Shown one piece after another: positions 54,548 through 64,000 of a stretch of 64,000 nt of DNA. Position 1 is the first letter of the stretch. Every line of letters begins with the position of its first letter. The notes beneath the pieces were generated by a model that was not told the DNA's origin, ran no database searches, and worked only from the letters and a program-made list of their open reading frames with translations. Source of the stretch: Rhizophagus irregularis (taxonomy: Eukaryota; Glomeromycota; Glomeromycetes; Glomerales; Glomeraceae); NCBI RefSeq assembly GCF_026210795.1, contig NC_089450.1, positions 1,798,001 through 1,862,000 on the forward strand. The letters run 5' to 3'. The translations under genes were made by a program, and so were the position numbers.

Positions 54548-57500
54548 CAGTCGGTATGCATGTCATACAAGCCTGCCGATCCTAATTAAATTTTTGTGTT
54601 ACACAAAATTGCTAAAACTTCGGTATATTGCAAACATTTTAAAGACTTATATTTTCTAACAAAATAAAATGATGAAATTGATAGACGAATATCTGTTCCA
54701 TTTATTGCAAATATTTTTTTATTTCTGGAAACCTTGTACCCGACTTCTATAAACACCACAAATTACGGTATAATTTGACATAAATTTGAGAGATTCTTTT
54801 CTAGCTTAATTCGTGACAGAAATCTATATACCTGAATACCTGTAATGAAACCCGGCGAATGTGAAAATGTACTTATTAAAATCTTTTTATGCAATAGTTT
54901 TTGAAAAAAAAGACATTTTTGTTTTATATATATATTAAACTTATTAATAACTCTACATTAACCTTTAATAAAGTGTTATAATTTATTCTTTACGAACTTC
55001 AGAAGTTTCTCCGAAAGGTACTGCTACTGCTCTTTTCTTTCTTCGATATTGAACATGTTGCTTAACTCGACTTAAATCCCATTCATCTGACAAGGTATTC
55101 AATTTTTCTCTTATTTCTTCATTTGTTGGTTCATTTTGACTCAAAATTAAGGGTTCTAAAAGGCTTTCTTCTTCTGAATTAGGAATTCGTTTAGCTTTTC
55201 GTTTACGTTTACGTGATTCAAGTGTATCTTGTAATTCATTTTCATTTTGTGCTACAATATTGGATCCTTCAGCATTCAATTGATTTAATTGAAATTGTGA
55301 ATCTAAAGTTTGTGTACGTTCTGTTGTTTTTTTATTTTTTGTTGATTCCTTAAGCTCTTTTTGAAAAGCTAATATCTTTAATTTAGGTACACCTAATTTG
55401 CTTCTCCCTGACTGAATCGACCTTGTTTTAAGAACATCTTCATAATAAATTGCTCGCATACGAATTACTCCATCAGGAAAGCAGTTTTTAAGCCGAGTTA
55501 CTCCTTCAACTGTCAGTTGTGTCTGGTAAACATTTTTCCACATGTCATTGTTAAGAAAAGATTCATTTGTTTTATCAAATTCTTGAAGAAGAATATTAAC
55601 TAATTTCCACATTGCATCATATCTTTGGTTTATTGCATGATTTCCAGTAGATGCTGTTGGGTCATTAAGATATTCAGATAATAAGATTCCAATTCGATCC
55701 CGTTCTGTTTGTGCTGATTTTATTTGTAATTTTAAACTTTCCATGTTAATTACATTTCCTGATATATTCTGCTTTATGAATTTAACTCCAAAAGTTTCTA
55801 ACGCCTCATCATATGCAAAGAAATGTCCTTTTCGTTTTTCATTATGATCAATTCTAATGGAAGCTGCATAACGTAATTTATCTTCTAACCTGGGAAATTT
55901 TTCCAAAATACCAATAAAATGGCATACAGAACTGGCATAACGAGTTTTAGCTGCTGAAGCAAATAATCCACCAAATGCAGCTAAAGCATTTTTTTGTAAA
56001 TCATAATTTCCAACTCGAATTCCAATACGATGAGCTTTAAATATTCCGGCCCATTGGTAGTAGAGGTACCAGATTCTAAATGCTGAATTTACAACTTTGC
56101 TACTTTCCCAAATTTCATGTATATTAAGGTTTTTTTTTTTTATGTAGATACGTATTGCAAGAGCTACAGCAGTCCATATTAATTCAAGAACACGAACAGT
56201 AGATCTATAATCAACAACAGATTCTAATTTTTCCAAAAATTTGACTCCAAGAAAATTTGCAAGATCAAAGATACCATAACTTGAAAAAAGAACGACGACA
56301 CCTGCACATATCCTGATGCGTGCATGATAAGAATTGGACGTAATTGAGGCCAATTATCTTTTTGTTTAATTATTCTTCAGAAAATTGCTTCATCAGCAAC
56401 TACATCCAAATATTGTTCAGGTGTTAGTTCTAAATCTCTTTTATACATTTGTAAAGATTCAAAAATACCTTCGTCTGAACTTGGAACTCCACCAGGCTCT
56501 AAAATTACCACATTCGGGGGATCTACTTTGCATCCATGTTCAACGTGATTTAAGATTTTTTCATGCACAATAGCCATATCAAAGTTTGTTTGATATTCTG
56601 CAATCCCTTGTGAATCTATTTTAACATTAAGAAGGTCATCTAAAACAGAATCAAAGGTGTCTAAAGTATCCCTAATTACTTGATTCATGCCAAATAATTC
56701 TAATGGAGAGGTAATTTGATTTTCATCATCCTTATTTTCATGTAAATTGAATGGCATTTGGTGCTGAAAAACCATTCGAAGTGTGGCATGTGTACTGGTA
56801 CGTGTTGTGTCAAAGATATTTCCATATCTAAAAGTTGCTTCCTTGAAATCTATGTTATCAATGACAGCTAAATTCCAAGCATTTTCACTTTTATTAAGAC
56901 GTTGACATGGATCTATAGATTTCATTCGAGTTTTTTCTAGCCTTCTTTCTTGACTATCTGTATGTCCACTTATTTGCAAAGTAGAAAGAAGGCGCCAAAA
57001 TTGTTGAATAAGTTTTGGTTTTCGACTAAGACTTGCAAGTACTTGAGTAAACCAAACGCGTAAACCTGGAAATGCAATTTCTATTAATACTGAATTAAAA
57101 AAAAGTAACTGTTTTTGTCAATTGTTGTTCATTGAGTTGTTTTGGTAGCTTGTTTCGGGATTTTAATTTAATATTTGATACCTTTAATTTTTTTTTAAAA
57201 ATTTCTTTGCACAGATTTCCAAAAAAACCGGTTAAATATGATGGAAAAGCTGAATGGTAATTTTCAAGAGATGCCGGATTTTGAATTTCAGTTTTATTTT
57301 CGTTCAGTTCTTTTCGTGACTTCCAAATACGTTCTGCTAATTTTTTTCCTACATCAGGCCATTGTGCATCAGAAATATGCAATTCAGAGAAATGGGAATA
57401 TATATTTGAAATTTTATTCATTTTTAGAAGAATTTGAAACGCAAAAAGAGTAGGTAATTGAGTATTATTTTGATCTAATTCTGTGCTTGTTGTGGTAAAG

Positions 57501-58966
57501 GAATTGATAGAAGATAATGATAATCGACGAACTTCATCAAAATTACTAATAAATTCGAAATTGTTGGAAATATTTTTAGCACTTTTTGGTAGAAATACAT
57601 CTTGAAGAAAATGGAATGCAGTATTTAGCATATGCGTAAGAATAATTTTTTTCTTTTCCTCACTCTCTTTTTTTGCAACATGAAAAAGCCAATTTGCTAA
57701 CGCTATGAGCATCTTATTATAATCTTCATTATGCAATCCTGAATTTACACAACTGAATTTAGGTTTTCCCGAACCACTTTTTTGGTGAAGATGTCCTCCA
57801 TTAATTTCAAAACAGCTGCAGCATATATACCGGGAATTTGGAAACTCCTCTTTAACTAAATTAGATATATTTGGACATGCCTCGAGTGCATTACAACTGA
57901 ATTGTCCATTACAAGCTACTTGTATATTTCTGTTAAAGACATTCCAAGAATGTTGACGGCAATTCATTCCACGACTAAAAAAAAAATAATTCTTCCCACA
58001 AAATAAGCATCTCCTTTTATGAATTATACTATCTTCCGTTTTTCTTAATTGTTTAGCCTGGTTACTATGGTTTTTTTGATCATAATTGAAATGTGACATA
58101 CATACACCTAAATTAATTTTTCCGTCTAAAAATTTAGTTGCGTTATCTGTATCAATTTGCCAAGTTCCTACTAATTGAGAAATATTCTTTTTGCTATTTA
58201 TACCACAAGTTTGCAATTTTCCATTAATAGTATCAATAATTACACATGACGAAAGTGGAGTTGATAATATTTCATCCATGATATGCGATTCATTCTCATG
58301 TGTTTCTGATTCATTTTCTTCTTGCGACTCATAATCAATATTTTCATCTTCTATTTCGGTATCACTTTCAGAACTGCATTCATCTATTTCTTCATTTTGG
58401 ACAGTTTTACATGCTTGAATAAAACTTTTAGCGTGAAATATATTGGACTTTTGTTTATTTTCTTGAATATCAAATAACTGTTGCATTAAAATTGAATTGT
58501 CAACCTCAGCATTTAATAATCTCGGATCTTCTTGGTTTATTAATTGCTCTAAAAATGCTTCGTCATATTCTAATAATTCTTCTTCATTATCTTTTAAAAA
58601 CTCTTCAAGCAAGGCGTTATCATTGTCTGTAAGGTTTATAAACTCTGGAACAGCTTCCATATTGAAATTGTAAAAAGGTCGTCACAAAATTGGGGATTTT
58701 AAGTACCTGAGATTCTTTTCTTAAACGAAGAATATGAACTTAAAATTACTTCAAAATGATAGATTTCGATCTCATCTACCATGAAATGTACTCAGAATTT
58801 GTAGTACAAAAGATTTTATTGGCGTAAATATAAAATGAAGTCACGGTATTTTAATGATTTTTATATGATTATATAGTAAATCTATAGTAAATGCACTATG
58901 TCGATCATTTTTTATCACACTAATAAAATTATTTGCTCTGCATAATTGTGACATGCATACCGACTG
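54548..58966 (-). mobile_element. Nested 4.4-kb DNA transposon, 18-bp perfect TIR, ATAG target duplication
   Basis: Perfect 18-bp inverted ends CAGTCGGTATGCATGTCA (54548-54565) and complement (58949-58966), with a 4-bp direct repeat ATAG on each side (54544-54547, 58967-58970). Joining the flanks recreates '...tatcatagcttgttagaatcg', which matches the paralogous tandem unit near 62400-62420 ('gatttatagctcgttggaatcg') with a single ATAG; this is empty-site support for both boundaries and target duplication. It holds one large minus-strand gene (now three frames). I cannot assign a superfamily: TIR and 4-bp duplication fit none of the hAT, MULE or Tc1 elements in this window. Confidence 0.82.
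54983..58660 (-). pseudogene. Large unclassified transposon protein, now in three frames
   Basis: Frames 58660-57095 (521 residues), ~57110-56377 and 56353-54983 (456 residues) read as one gene. The first ends in a T8 run; one base fewer would carry it straight into SVLIEIAFPGLRVWFTQVLA. Another slip lies near 56300-56380, after WPQLRPIL. Part 1: acidic N-terminus (residues 1-130), then a cysteine-rich region with CLFCGKNYFFFSRGMNCRQH and ICCSCFEINGGHLHQ, probable zinc binding. Part 2: NLAVIDNIDFKEATFRYGN and VVILEPGG, hydrophobic strands ending in acidic residues, which could belong to an RNase-H-like core. Part 3: VVDYRSTVRVLELIWTAVAL, EALETFGVKFIKQNISGNV, and a basic C-terminus with a homeodomain-like ending (EESLLEPLILSQNEPTNEEI then WDLSRVKQHVQYRRKKR). 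It is the only gene in the element, so it is the candidate transposase; that role is inference. Confidence 0.6.
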
Positions 58967-58970
58967 ATAG

Positions 58971-59026
58971 CTTGTTAGAATCGTCTCACTGAGACGAATC
59001 GAATGGTGGTAGTTTTATCCTTTTCC
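58971..59026. repeat. Partial tandem unit 1, split by the retroposon
   Basis: Carries the unit hallmark 'gtctcactgagacgaatcga' and the upstream 17-bp target duplication. Its continuation is at 62273-62410 ('gatcactggctgacgagtta'), as in the intact units ('gatcaatattgacggagtta'). Confidence 0.8.
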
Positions 59027-62000
59027 TTGTGCAAACAGTCTTATGACTTTATCTTTTATTTATACTTTGGACTTCGAAAAGTGATCGAACAATATTACAG
59101 AAATAAGAAAATAAACTAATAAAAAATAAAAAGAGTAGCTTCACGACTCATACAAGTAAAGAAATCTAAACTAAAATAAAATTAAAGCAAAGAAAAACTG
59201 AACTATTACAGAATCGCATACCCCAACTTTACCCGAAGGCCAGTGTGAGTCAACTATCCAACATCCAAAAATCCAGTCCGTTACCAGAAAGAAATCCTAA
59301 GAGGTTGAACTGTTAAGCGGCGCAGAAAATCCAAGTGCGAGATCCAAGATCCACCCCGAATTATAGAAGAGGATATCCAAGAAATCCAGGAATCCTGAGA
59401 AACTGACGCCAAAGAAGAGTTACGTTGTTGTGGAGAAGTAGTATTAGGGAAAGAATTTGTAGAAGGGCCACGTAATTTGGAAGCAGCCGAGATACCCTGC
59501 GATTCCTCCCAAGCATGGAAAAGAACACACTAGCAAGCTAGTCGAATTAATCTTTAACCGAAGTTTTATGTGTAAATTCTGGCTGACATAAAATGTTGTA
59601 AAAATTTGTAATTCAATAAAGTAAATTCATCAATCGCTAAAGCGCTGTATATAAATTTCCGATACAGAATGATAAAATTTGTATTCATAAAGAGAAGGGA
59701 AATAGGAAAGCTTAAAATAAGCATAAAAGAAGTGAAAAAGGGAAGATGATTAAAAGAAAGTAAAAGAAAGTAATTAATTAAAAGGGAACTAGCACAATTA
59801 GCGCATTAAGAAAGTAGGATGAACAAAATCAGCGGGTAAAACCCACTGTGATCGAAAATCAGAAGGAGCAGGATGGATGCGAATCAAACCAAGCGTGCAC
59901 AAACATCCAATAATGATAAGATATCACAAGGTTTAACACGACCTAGTTTGAAAGAAAACCGTGTATCACTGTTCCAAAATTGTGAAAATGTTGAAGAGGA
60001 GGCCGATTTGGTGATAACAGATTGGATGGCATCGCGAAGATACTTCTTTGATACCGAAGAAGTATTGTGCTTGGAAATTAATAACCAGAGGAAATTGTGA
60101 GAAGGTACATAAATGGAAGCACTATTCGAGAGTATCCTTCGGACCATATCAATAATGGAACGACTAAAGCCAAGAGTTTTGAAATCTTGATAATCAATAA
60201 CAGGGCAGTTTGGACCAACAAAAGGACCAGAGGTGGGTTTGTTAGTAATAAAATGACTTGCAACTACAGAAGAGGGATTCAAAATCACTTTTTGGATAGA
60301 ACCCGTAAACTTAGAAGAAACGAATGCAACTGAAGATTGATGTGAACGTTCTTTCAAACAGAAGGAAACATCAGAACGCGAGGATACAAGATTACGTATA
60401 TTCTGAACAATTGAGTAATCAGTAGTAGACATAGTCAAATTATAGGAGGTAGGAGGAATGACTATAGCAGGATCCTTAGTAGCCATCCACATAGAAGAGT
60501 CAAGAAGATCGGGGTGAACAACATGTCGTGAAAATTTACTCCGGTCTGATAAAAGGTCTTTATGGCGTACTTGACGGGCAAGTTGTTTCTTCGTAGGGTG
60601 GGAGATGGATTGGTGAGCAGAATATGAGATAAGAGTTCGTGCAGAAAGTGAACCATTGTCGTCCTCAAGAACATGGTGAAAAGCATAAGATTTGCAGTAG
60701 GAAATTCCTAGGCGTCGGGAAGTTACGTCTTTATAAAAACCATCAGCATGTCTTTTAGACACACGGTTACAAGGTAAACTGAAAGGAGGGGAAGAAGAGG
60801 GGAGGAGTGTGAACAAGTTTTTTGTCGTGAATATGACAAGCATGACGAAATTGAGACATAACATAGGCAGCAGGTGTCTTGCAAAACGGACAACCAAAAT
60901 AAAGGCCAAGGTAAAAGCAAGATTGATGATATCGAAATTGAATAAAAGTACGAGTACGTCTATTATTACGATGAGAAGATGACCAACGAGCAAGAGAGGT
61001 AACACGTTGTGTTAATAAAAGCTGGCGTAATCTATTAAAATATTTACGTCGAGCATAAGAGGGAATACGGTTTTGTCGGTAAAAGAAAAAGGTTAAAAAT
61101 TTTGATAAAATAAATTTTAAGTTAGGAGAAGGACGATCAGATGTAAATTGAAAGGGATCAGTAGTTGAAAGAAGAGGAGAATTGGTATGAATCGAATAAC
61201 AATTATCCGAATCAGGAGTAGGAGTCCAAAAGGAAGTAACAGTTGCCTCGTCGAATAGAATATAAACGGTTAGAGCCAACATTTCGAGTAGGACGTATCT
61301 GTCCATCCAGGATGGTACGTATTGTGAAAGTGTAAGGTGAACACTGTGTGTGATCATGAGGGAAGGCTGAAGCAGAAGTCGCAGGAAAAATTTCCGCAGG
61401 AATACTATTTAAAGAAAGGACCGGAGAAGCTAGAGGAGGAACGATATTGTCATAATCAGCGGTATCTACTAAAGCTGAAATTTGGGAAGTAATAAGAGAG
61501 GAATCCGGAAAATTATTTTGAAAAGAATTCTTAGGCTCAGAAGGACGTGGTAAAGGTGGAACCAATAAACGTATTGTAGAAGGGGATAAAACCAAACGCG
61601 CAAAAGACAATTTAGTTTTAATTTTCTGTGCGCGCTTAAAGGATGCAGGGGAAATCATAGAGGATACGTGTTTACAAAGAAATTTAGGAGTACGCCGTGA
61701 AGGGCGTAAACGATTGGTGCATCGTGTAGAAGGACATAAATCTAAGATGATATAGGATCAGCCTCGTGTTTAGAAGCCAGTTCCCCAAATAGCTAATGGA
61801 AGAGGAGGTAGATCATCATTCATTGGATCATCATGTGATGGATGATCGTCAACAGGGGGGATAGCGAAATCCTTTTTTGAATCCGCAGTAGACGAAAGAG
61901 AGTCCAAGCGCAAGTGTAAAAGGCGTTTTTGTTCAGAAAGAGAGTCGTCTAGCAGGCGGGCGGGGGCCAAAAGCGAGGTAAGCACGTGACTTGGCGGAAG

Positions 62001-62255
62001 AGTTGTCAGGAAGAGAGTTGTAACGAGCAAAAAGAGTTTCTTGTTTAAGGGCGCACTTAGCGCAAAGGTCCTCAACTTCGCGAAGTTTAGAAAGAACTTC
62101 ATCCCAACTCAAAGTTGAGAAGTCATAAGAAGAGGCCATAGGCCAGAGGAAGGATAAAAATAAAAGAAAAATTAATAAAAAACTTTGAAAAAAATTATTT
62201 TATTTTTATGTAAAAATTGTCGTGAGGGCAACGGGAGAGAGTTGTTTTAATCTTT
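59027..62255 (-). mobile_element. Nested ORF1-only retroposon, 3.2 kb, 17-bp target duplication
   Basis: Flanked by an exact 17-bp direct repeat TAGTTTTATCCTTTTCC (59010-59026, 62256-62272) and interrupting a tandem unit whose intact paralogues lie at 62.4-62.8 kb. The minus strand has a ~115-nt leader, a broken gene (62139-59884) and ~860 nt downstream ending '...ataaagtcataagactgttt gcacaa' with no poly(A) run. Base composition is clearly less AT-rich than the surroundings. No reverse transcriptase or endonuclease frame is seen. Its protein is homologous to that of the element at 44989-47404. Confidence 0.85.
59884..62139 (-). pseudogene. ORF1-like retroposon protein, frameshifted paralogue
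   Basis: Starts MASSYDFSTLSWDEVLSKLR with a CAKC motif, predicted coil. A shift in the G-run near 61970 moves to the frame ending NDDLPPLPLAIWGTG. Another leads to a cysteine cluster CPSTRCTNRLRPSRR then CKH (about 61665-61735). The next frame (61658-61212) ends RLYSIRRGNCYFLL, then 61260-60767 holds KYFNRLRQLLLTQR and the finger FGCPFCKTPAAYVM ... CHIH, then a last frame (60830-59884) rich in Ser gives the C-terminal ~310 residues. The middle is homologous to the 46005-47132 protein; the N-terminal ~300 and C-terminal ~250 residues are extra here. The many shifts sit in G/C or A/T runs, so some could be sequencing errors. Function unknown. Confidence 0.65.
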
Positions 62256-62272
62256 TAGTTTTATCCTTTTCC

Positions 62273-62800
62273 GATCACTGGCTGACGAGTTATTCAACAA
62301 AATGTTAAACATCGGCATTATAATATTTCTTGATTTACGTTTACTGCGCCATTTAACATTTTGCTAGATTTCTCGGTACCTAGTGATTGTAAAAAGACGA
62401 TTTATAGCTCGTTGGAATCGCCTCATCGAGACGAATCGAATGGCGGTAAGCTCATCTCTCTGTGATCAATATTGACGGAGTTATTACTTAAAAACCATTT
62501 AATATTTTTTAATTTTGGAAATTGATCTAGTGATTGGATTTCGATGTATTTTATACCATTAGATTCGTCTCATCAAGACGAATCGAATAGTAGTAAGATC
62601 GTCTTTCTAGGATCAATTTTGGCAGAGTTATTACACAAAAACCATTAATATCTTTTTAATTTTGGAAATTAATCTAGTGATTGGAGTTCGACGTATTTTA
62701 TACCATTAGAACCGTCTCATCAAGACGAATCGAATGGCGGTAAGATCATTTCTCTACGATTAATATTGGCGAAGTTACGATACAATAAAGTTTTAAGTAT
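62273..62800. repeat. Tandem array, ~145-bp unit with AGACGAATCGAATGG hairpin
   Basis: Units recur near 62413, 62562 and 62705 (plus the split first unit at 58971/62273). Each has a palindrome of the kind ATTCGTCTcatcaAGACGAAT, then 'gaatggcggtaag', 'gatcaatattggc', 'gagttattac' and 'aattgatctagtgattgga'. Inside the outer TA element. Confidence 0.85.
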
Positions 62801-63032
62801 AATTCTGGCTAAAATTATGTTAATTTTTGGCTGGAATTATGATATACAAATATAAGAAATTTTTTATATAGTCACATCTCTTTATAATCACCAAATATGG
62901 ACTGTCCCAAATGTGTGACTATAAAGAAAGTTGACTGTATATAAAATTTAATTTTTTAATAAAATTACTACTTTTAATGAGATTAAAAAAAAAGTAATTA
63001 GAATAGGATTTAAATAAAATTAAAATAAACAT

Positions 63033-63327
63033 AGGACCCTGGACATCTCTTATAGAACTCACAACTGACTTTTTGCCAAAAAAGACCTAATTTGCTCTTT
63101 TTTTTATTTTACGTTTTTTGCGATTATCTCGGTATCCAGTAATCTGATTCATGCGGATTTTTTTATTTTGTAGAGCTTGATGAGAGCTACAAAACAAAAA
63201 AATTTTTGTACAAATTGGACCACTGGATGCCAAGATAATCGCAAAAAACTGATTTTTTTTTTTGTGAAATTTAGGTCAATCTGCAAAAAAGTTGCCACTG
63301 AGTTGTATATGTAATATTCGGGGTTCT
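63033..63327. mobile_element. MITE, AGGACCCC family, copy 3
   Basis: A 295-bp element, left AGGACCCTGGACATCTCTTA, right (complemented) AGAACCCCGAATATTACATA. Flanking octamers ATAAACAT / AATAACAT agree at six of eight positions. The interior hairpin pairs 'gttttttgcgattatctcgg' (63114) with 'aagataatcgcaaaaaac' (63230). Confidence 0.75.
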
Positions 63328-63666
63328 AATAACATATTTACTAGAAAAACATAAATAGCTACAAAAATGGTATAAAATGTATTGTTTAAAAAATGTGATA
63401 TAAAATATAAAAGAAAATAAGTAAGAGCTAAATTATATATAGTGATATAAGTGAAATTAAAGGAAGGAAAAATACATGAGTTAAACCAGTACTATAAATT
63501 TATTTAATTCTGTATAATAAATAGTTCTTTACTATACTACTGCTACACTTTAAACAATTAAAATTTTAATTGTAATAAAATTTAATAATACTTTTATTTT
63601 AAATTAATTTTTTATTAATTTATATCATAAGATTTTTATAACTAATAATTTTATTTAAATTTTATT
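63328..63666. other. Gene-free AT-rich stretch
   Basis: Nothing recognised except the left target duplication of the retroposon that follows. Confidence 0.45.
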
Positions 63667-63783
63667 TTATTTATTTATTTATTTTTTAATAATTTATATA
63701 TGCTTTATTGATATTAAGTTTATATATCATACAAACAAATTATTATGAGCTATATTTACCCAGAAGGATGTAATCATCAAAAA
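63667..63783 (-). mobile_element. Short (~100-bp) retroposon, copy 2
   Basis: Minus strand begins TTTTGATGATTACATCC, has 'caataaagcatatataaatt' and ends in an A-rich tail ('aaaaaataaataaataaata'). Flanked by a 16-bp direct repeat with one mismatch (TTATTTAAATTTTATT at 63651-63666; TTATTCAAATTTTATT at 63784-63799). Body matches copy 1 at 50762-50872 throughout. Confidence 0.8.
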
Positions 63784-63799
63784 TTATTCAAATTTTATT

Positions 63800-64000
63800 A
63801 AATATCTTTATATTTTAATTTAATATATCATTTTTTAATTTATATTATTATTTAAAATTAGTTAATCAATTATTACTTTTGGACTATATTTCTTATCTAC
63901 TAATTACTTGACCATTTTTTTAGTAAAAATTTCTGAAGGAAAAACTTAGTTTTTCTTACTTAAATAGTTGTAAAATGCTTTTGATTTTATAAATTTCTTA
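63800..64000. other. Window edge, AT-rich, no gene
   Basis: Phrases at 63890-63980 resemble those at 16190-16260, suggesting an old dispersed repeat running out of the window. Confidence 0.35.

Larger units (their letters stand above)
54308..62937. mobile_element. Outer TA-target TIR element, 8.6 kb, expanded by two nested insertions
   Basis: Left end CAGTCAACTCCCTCTATAGT and right end, complemented, CAGTCAACTTTCTTTATAGT, then CAC on both; TA on each side (54306-54307, 62938-62939). Several TATAGTCAC words lie inside both ends. Subtracting the inner 4.4-kb element (54548-58966 plus 4 bp) and the retroposon (59027-62255 plus 17 bp) leaves about 961 bp, containing four ~145-bp tandem units and no gene. 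The same type of end is on the MITE at 4172-4368. Confidence 0.85.

Noticed and set aside
56385-56573. Plus-strand frame inside the unclassified transposase gene
   Set aside because: Shadow of the minus-strand coding region, as is 57238-57453.
59873-60333. Plus-strand frames at the 3' end of the retroposon gene
   Set aside because: Antisense shadows of the homologous minus-strand protein, which is supported by the paralogue.
54308-62937. A single giant 8.6-kb autonomous element with several cargo genes
   Set aside because: The inner gene has its own inverted ends and target duplication, and the third gene sits in a retroposon with its own 17-bp duplication, so they are nested, not cargo.
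1-64000. tRNA, rRNA or spliceosomal RNA genes
   Set aside because: Looked for T-loop GTTCRANNC contexts and conserved RNA landmarks by eye; none convincing. A tRNAscan or Infernal run would be decisive.

Overview
This is eukaryotic nuclear DNA. It is extremely AT-rich (roughly three quarters A+T), spliced genes carry short introns (about 50-90 bp, with one of 270 bp), and most of the window is transposable elements and decayed repeats. Three things together suggest an arbuscular mycorrhizal fungus (Glomeromycotina, e.g. the Rhizophagus/Diversispora/Gigaspora group): a long gene with an N-terminal WD40-like region and a C-terminal TRP-like channel, a fungal GATA-factor gene, and dense hAT, MULE and Tc1 elements with TTAGGG-type repeats. 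This assignment is an inference from gene style and composition. No tRNA, rRNA or CRISPR array was seen.

Only two genes look like host genes. At 9740-14632 (+) an 8-exon gene encodes a 1445-residue six-transmembrane ion-transport protein. At 34858-36339 (+) a 5-exon gene encodes a 396-residue GATA zinc-finger regulator. In both, all splice junctions keep phase. The rest is mobile DNA at various stages of decay.

Layout. 1-9.7 kb: small TIR elements, a 2-kb repeat element with a 182-bp tandem array, and a dead Tc1 transposase. 9.7-14.6 kb: channel gene. 15-22 kb: MITEs and a 4.3-kb non-coding element full of minisatellites. 22-26.2 kb: a complete hAT element with an 8-bp target duplication. 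26.3-31 kb: a second minisatellite element with a Tc1 element (28.6-29.9 kb) inside it. 31-34.8 kb: very AT-rich spacer. 34.9-36.3 kb: GATA gene. 37-44.6 kb: dead FLYWCH/MULE, foldbacks, MITEs and a second copy of the 2-kb repeat element. 45-47.4 kb: a poly(A) retroposon with an 18-bp target duplication. 47.4-50.7 kb: a MULE with a 9-bp target duplication and telomere-like repeats in its intron. 54.3-62.9 kb: a three-layer nest. 63-64 kb: MITE and short retroposon.

The most interesting system is the nest at 54.3-62.9 kb. An outer TA-target element was only about 0.96 kb originally. It was invaded by a 4.4-kb element with perfect 18-bp inverted ends and an ATAG duplication, whose large gene (zinc-cluster region plus homeodomain-like tail, now frameshifted) I cannot place in a known transposase family. 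It was also invaded by a 3.2-kb retroposon with a 17-bp target duplication. That retroposon's protein is homologous to the one in the poly(A) retroposon at 45-47.4 kb. Neither copy shows a reverse transcriptase, so they look like ORF1-only (HAL1-like) retroposons. A ~100-bp short retroposon occurs twice with the same 5' end and its own target duplications. Paralogous repeat copies give 'empty sites' that support several of these insertions.
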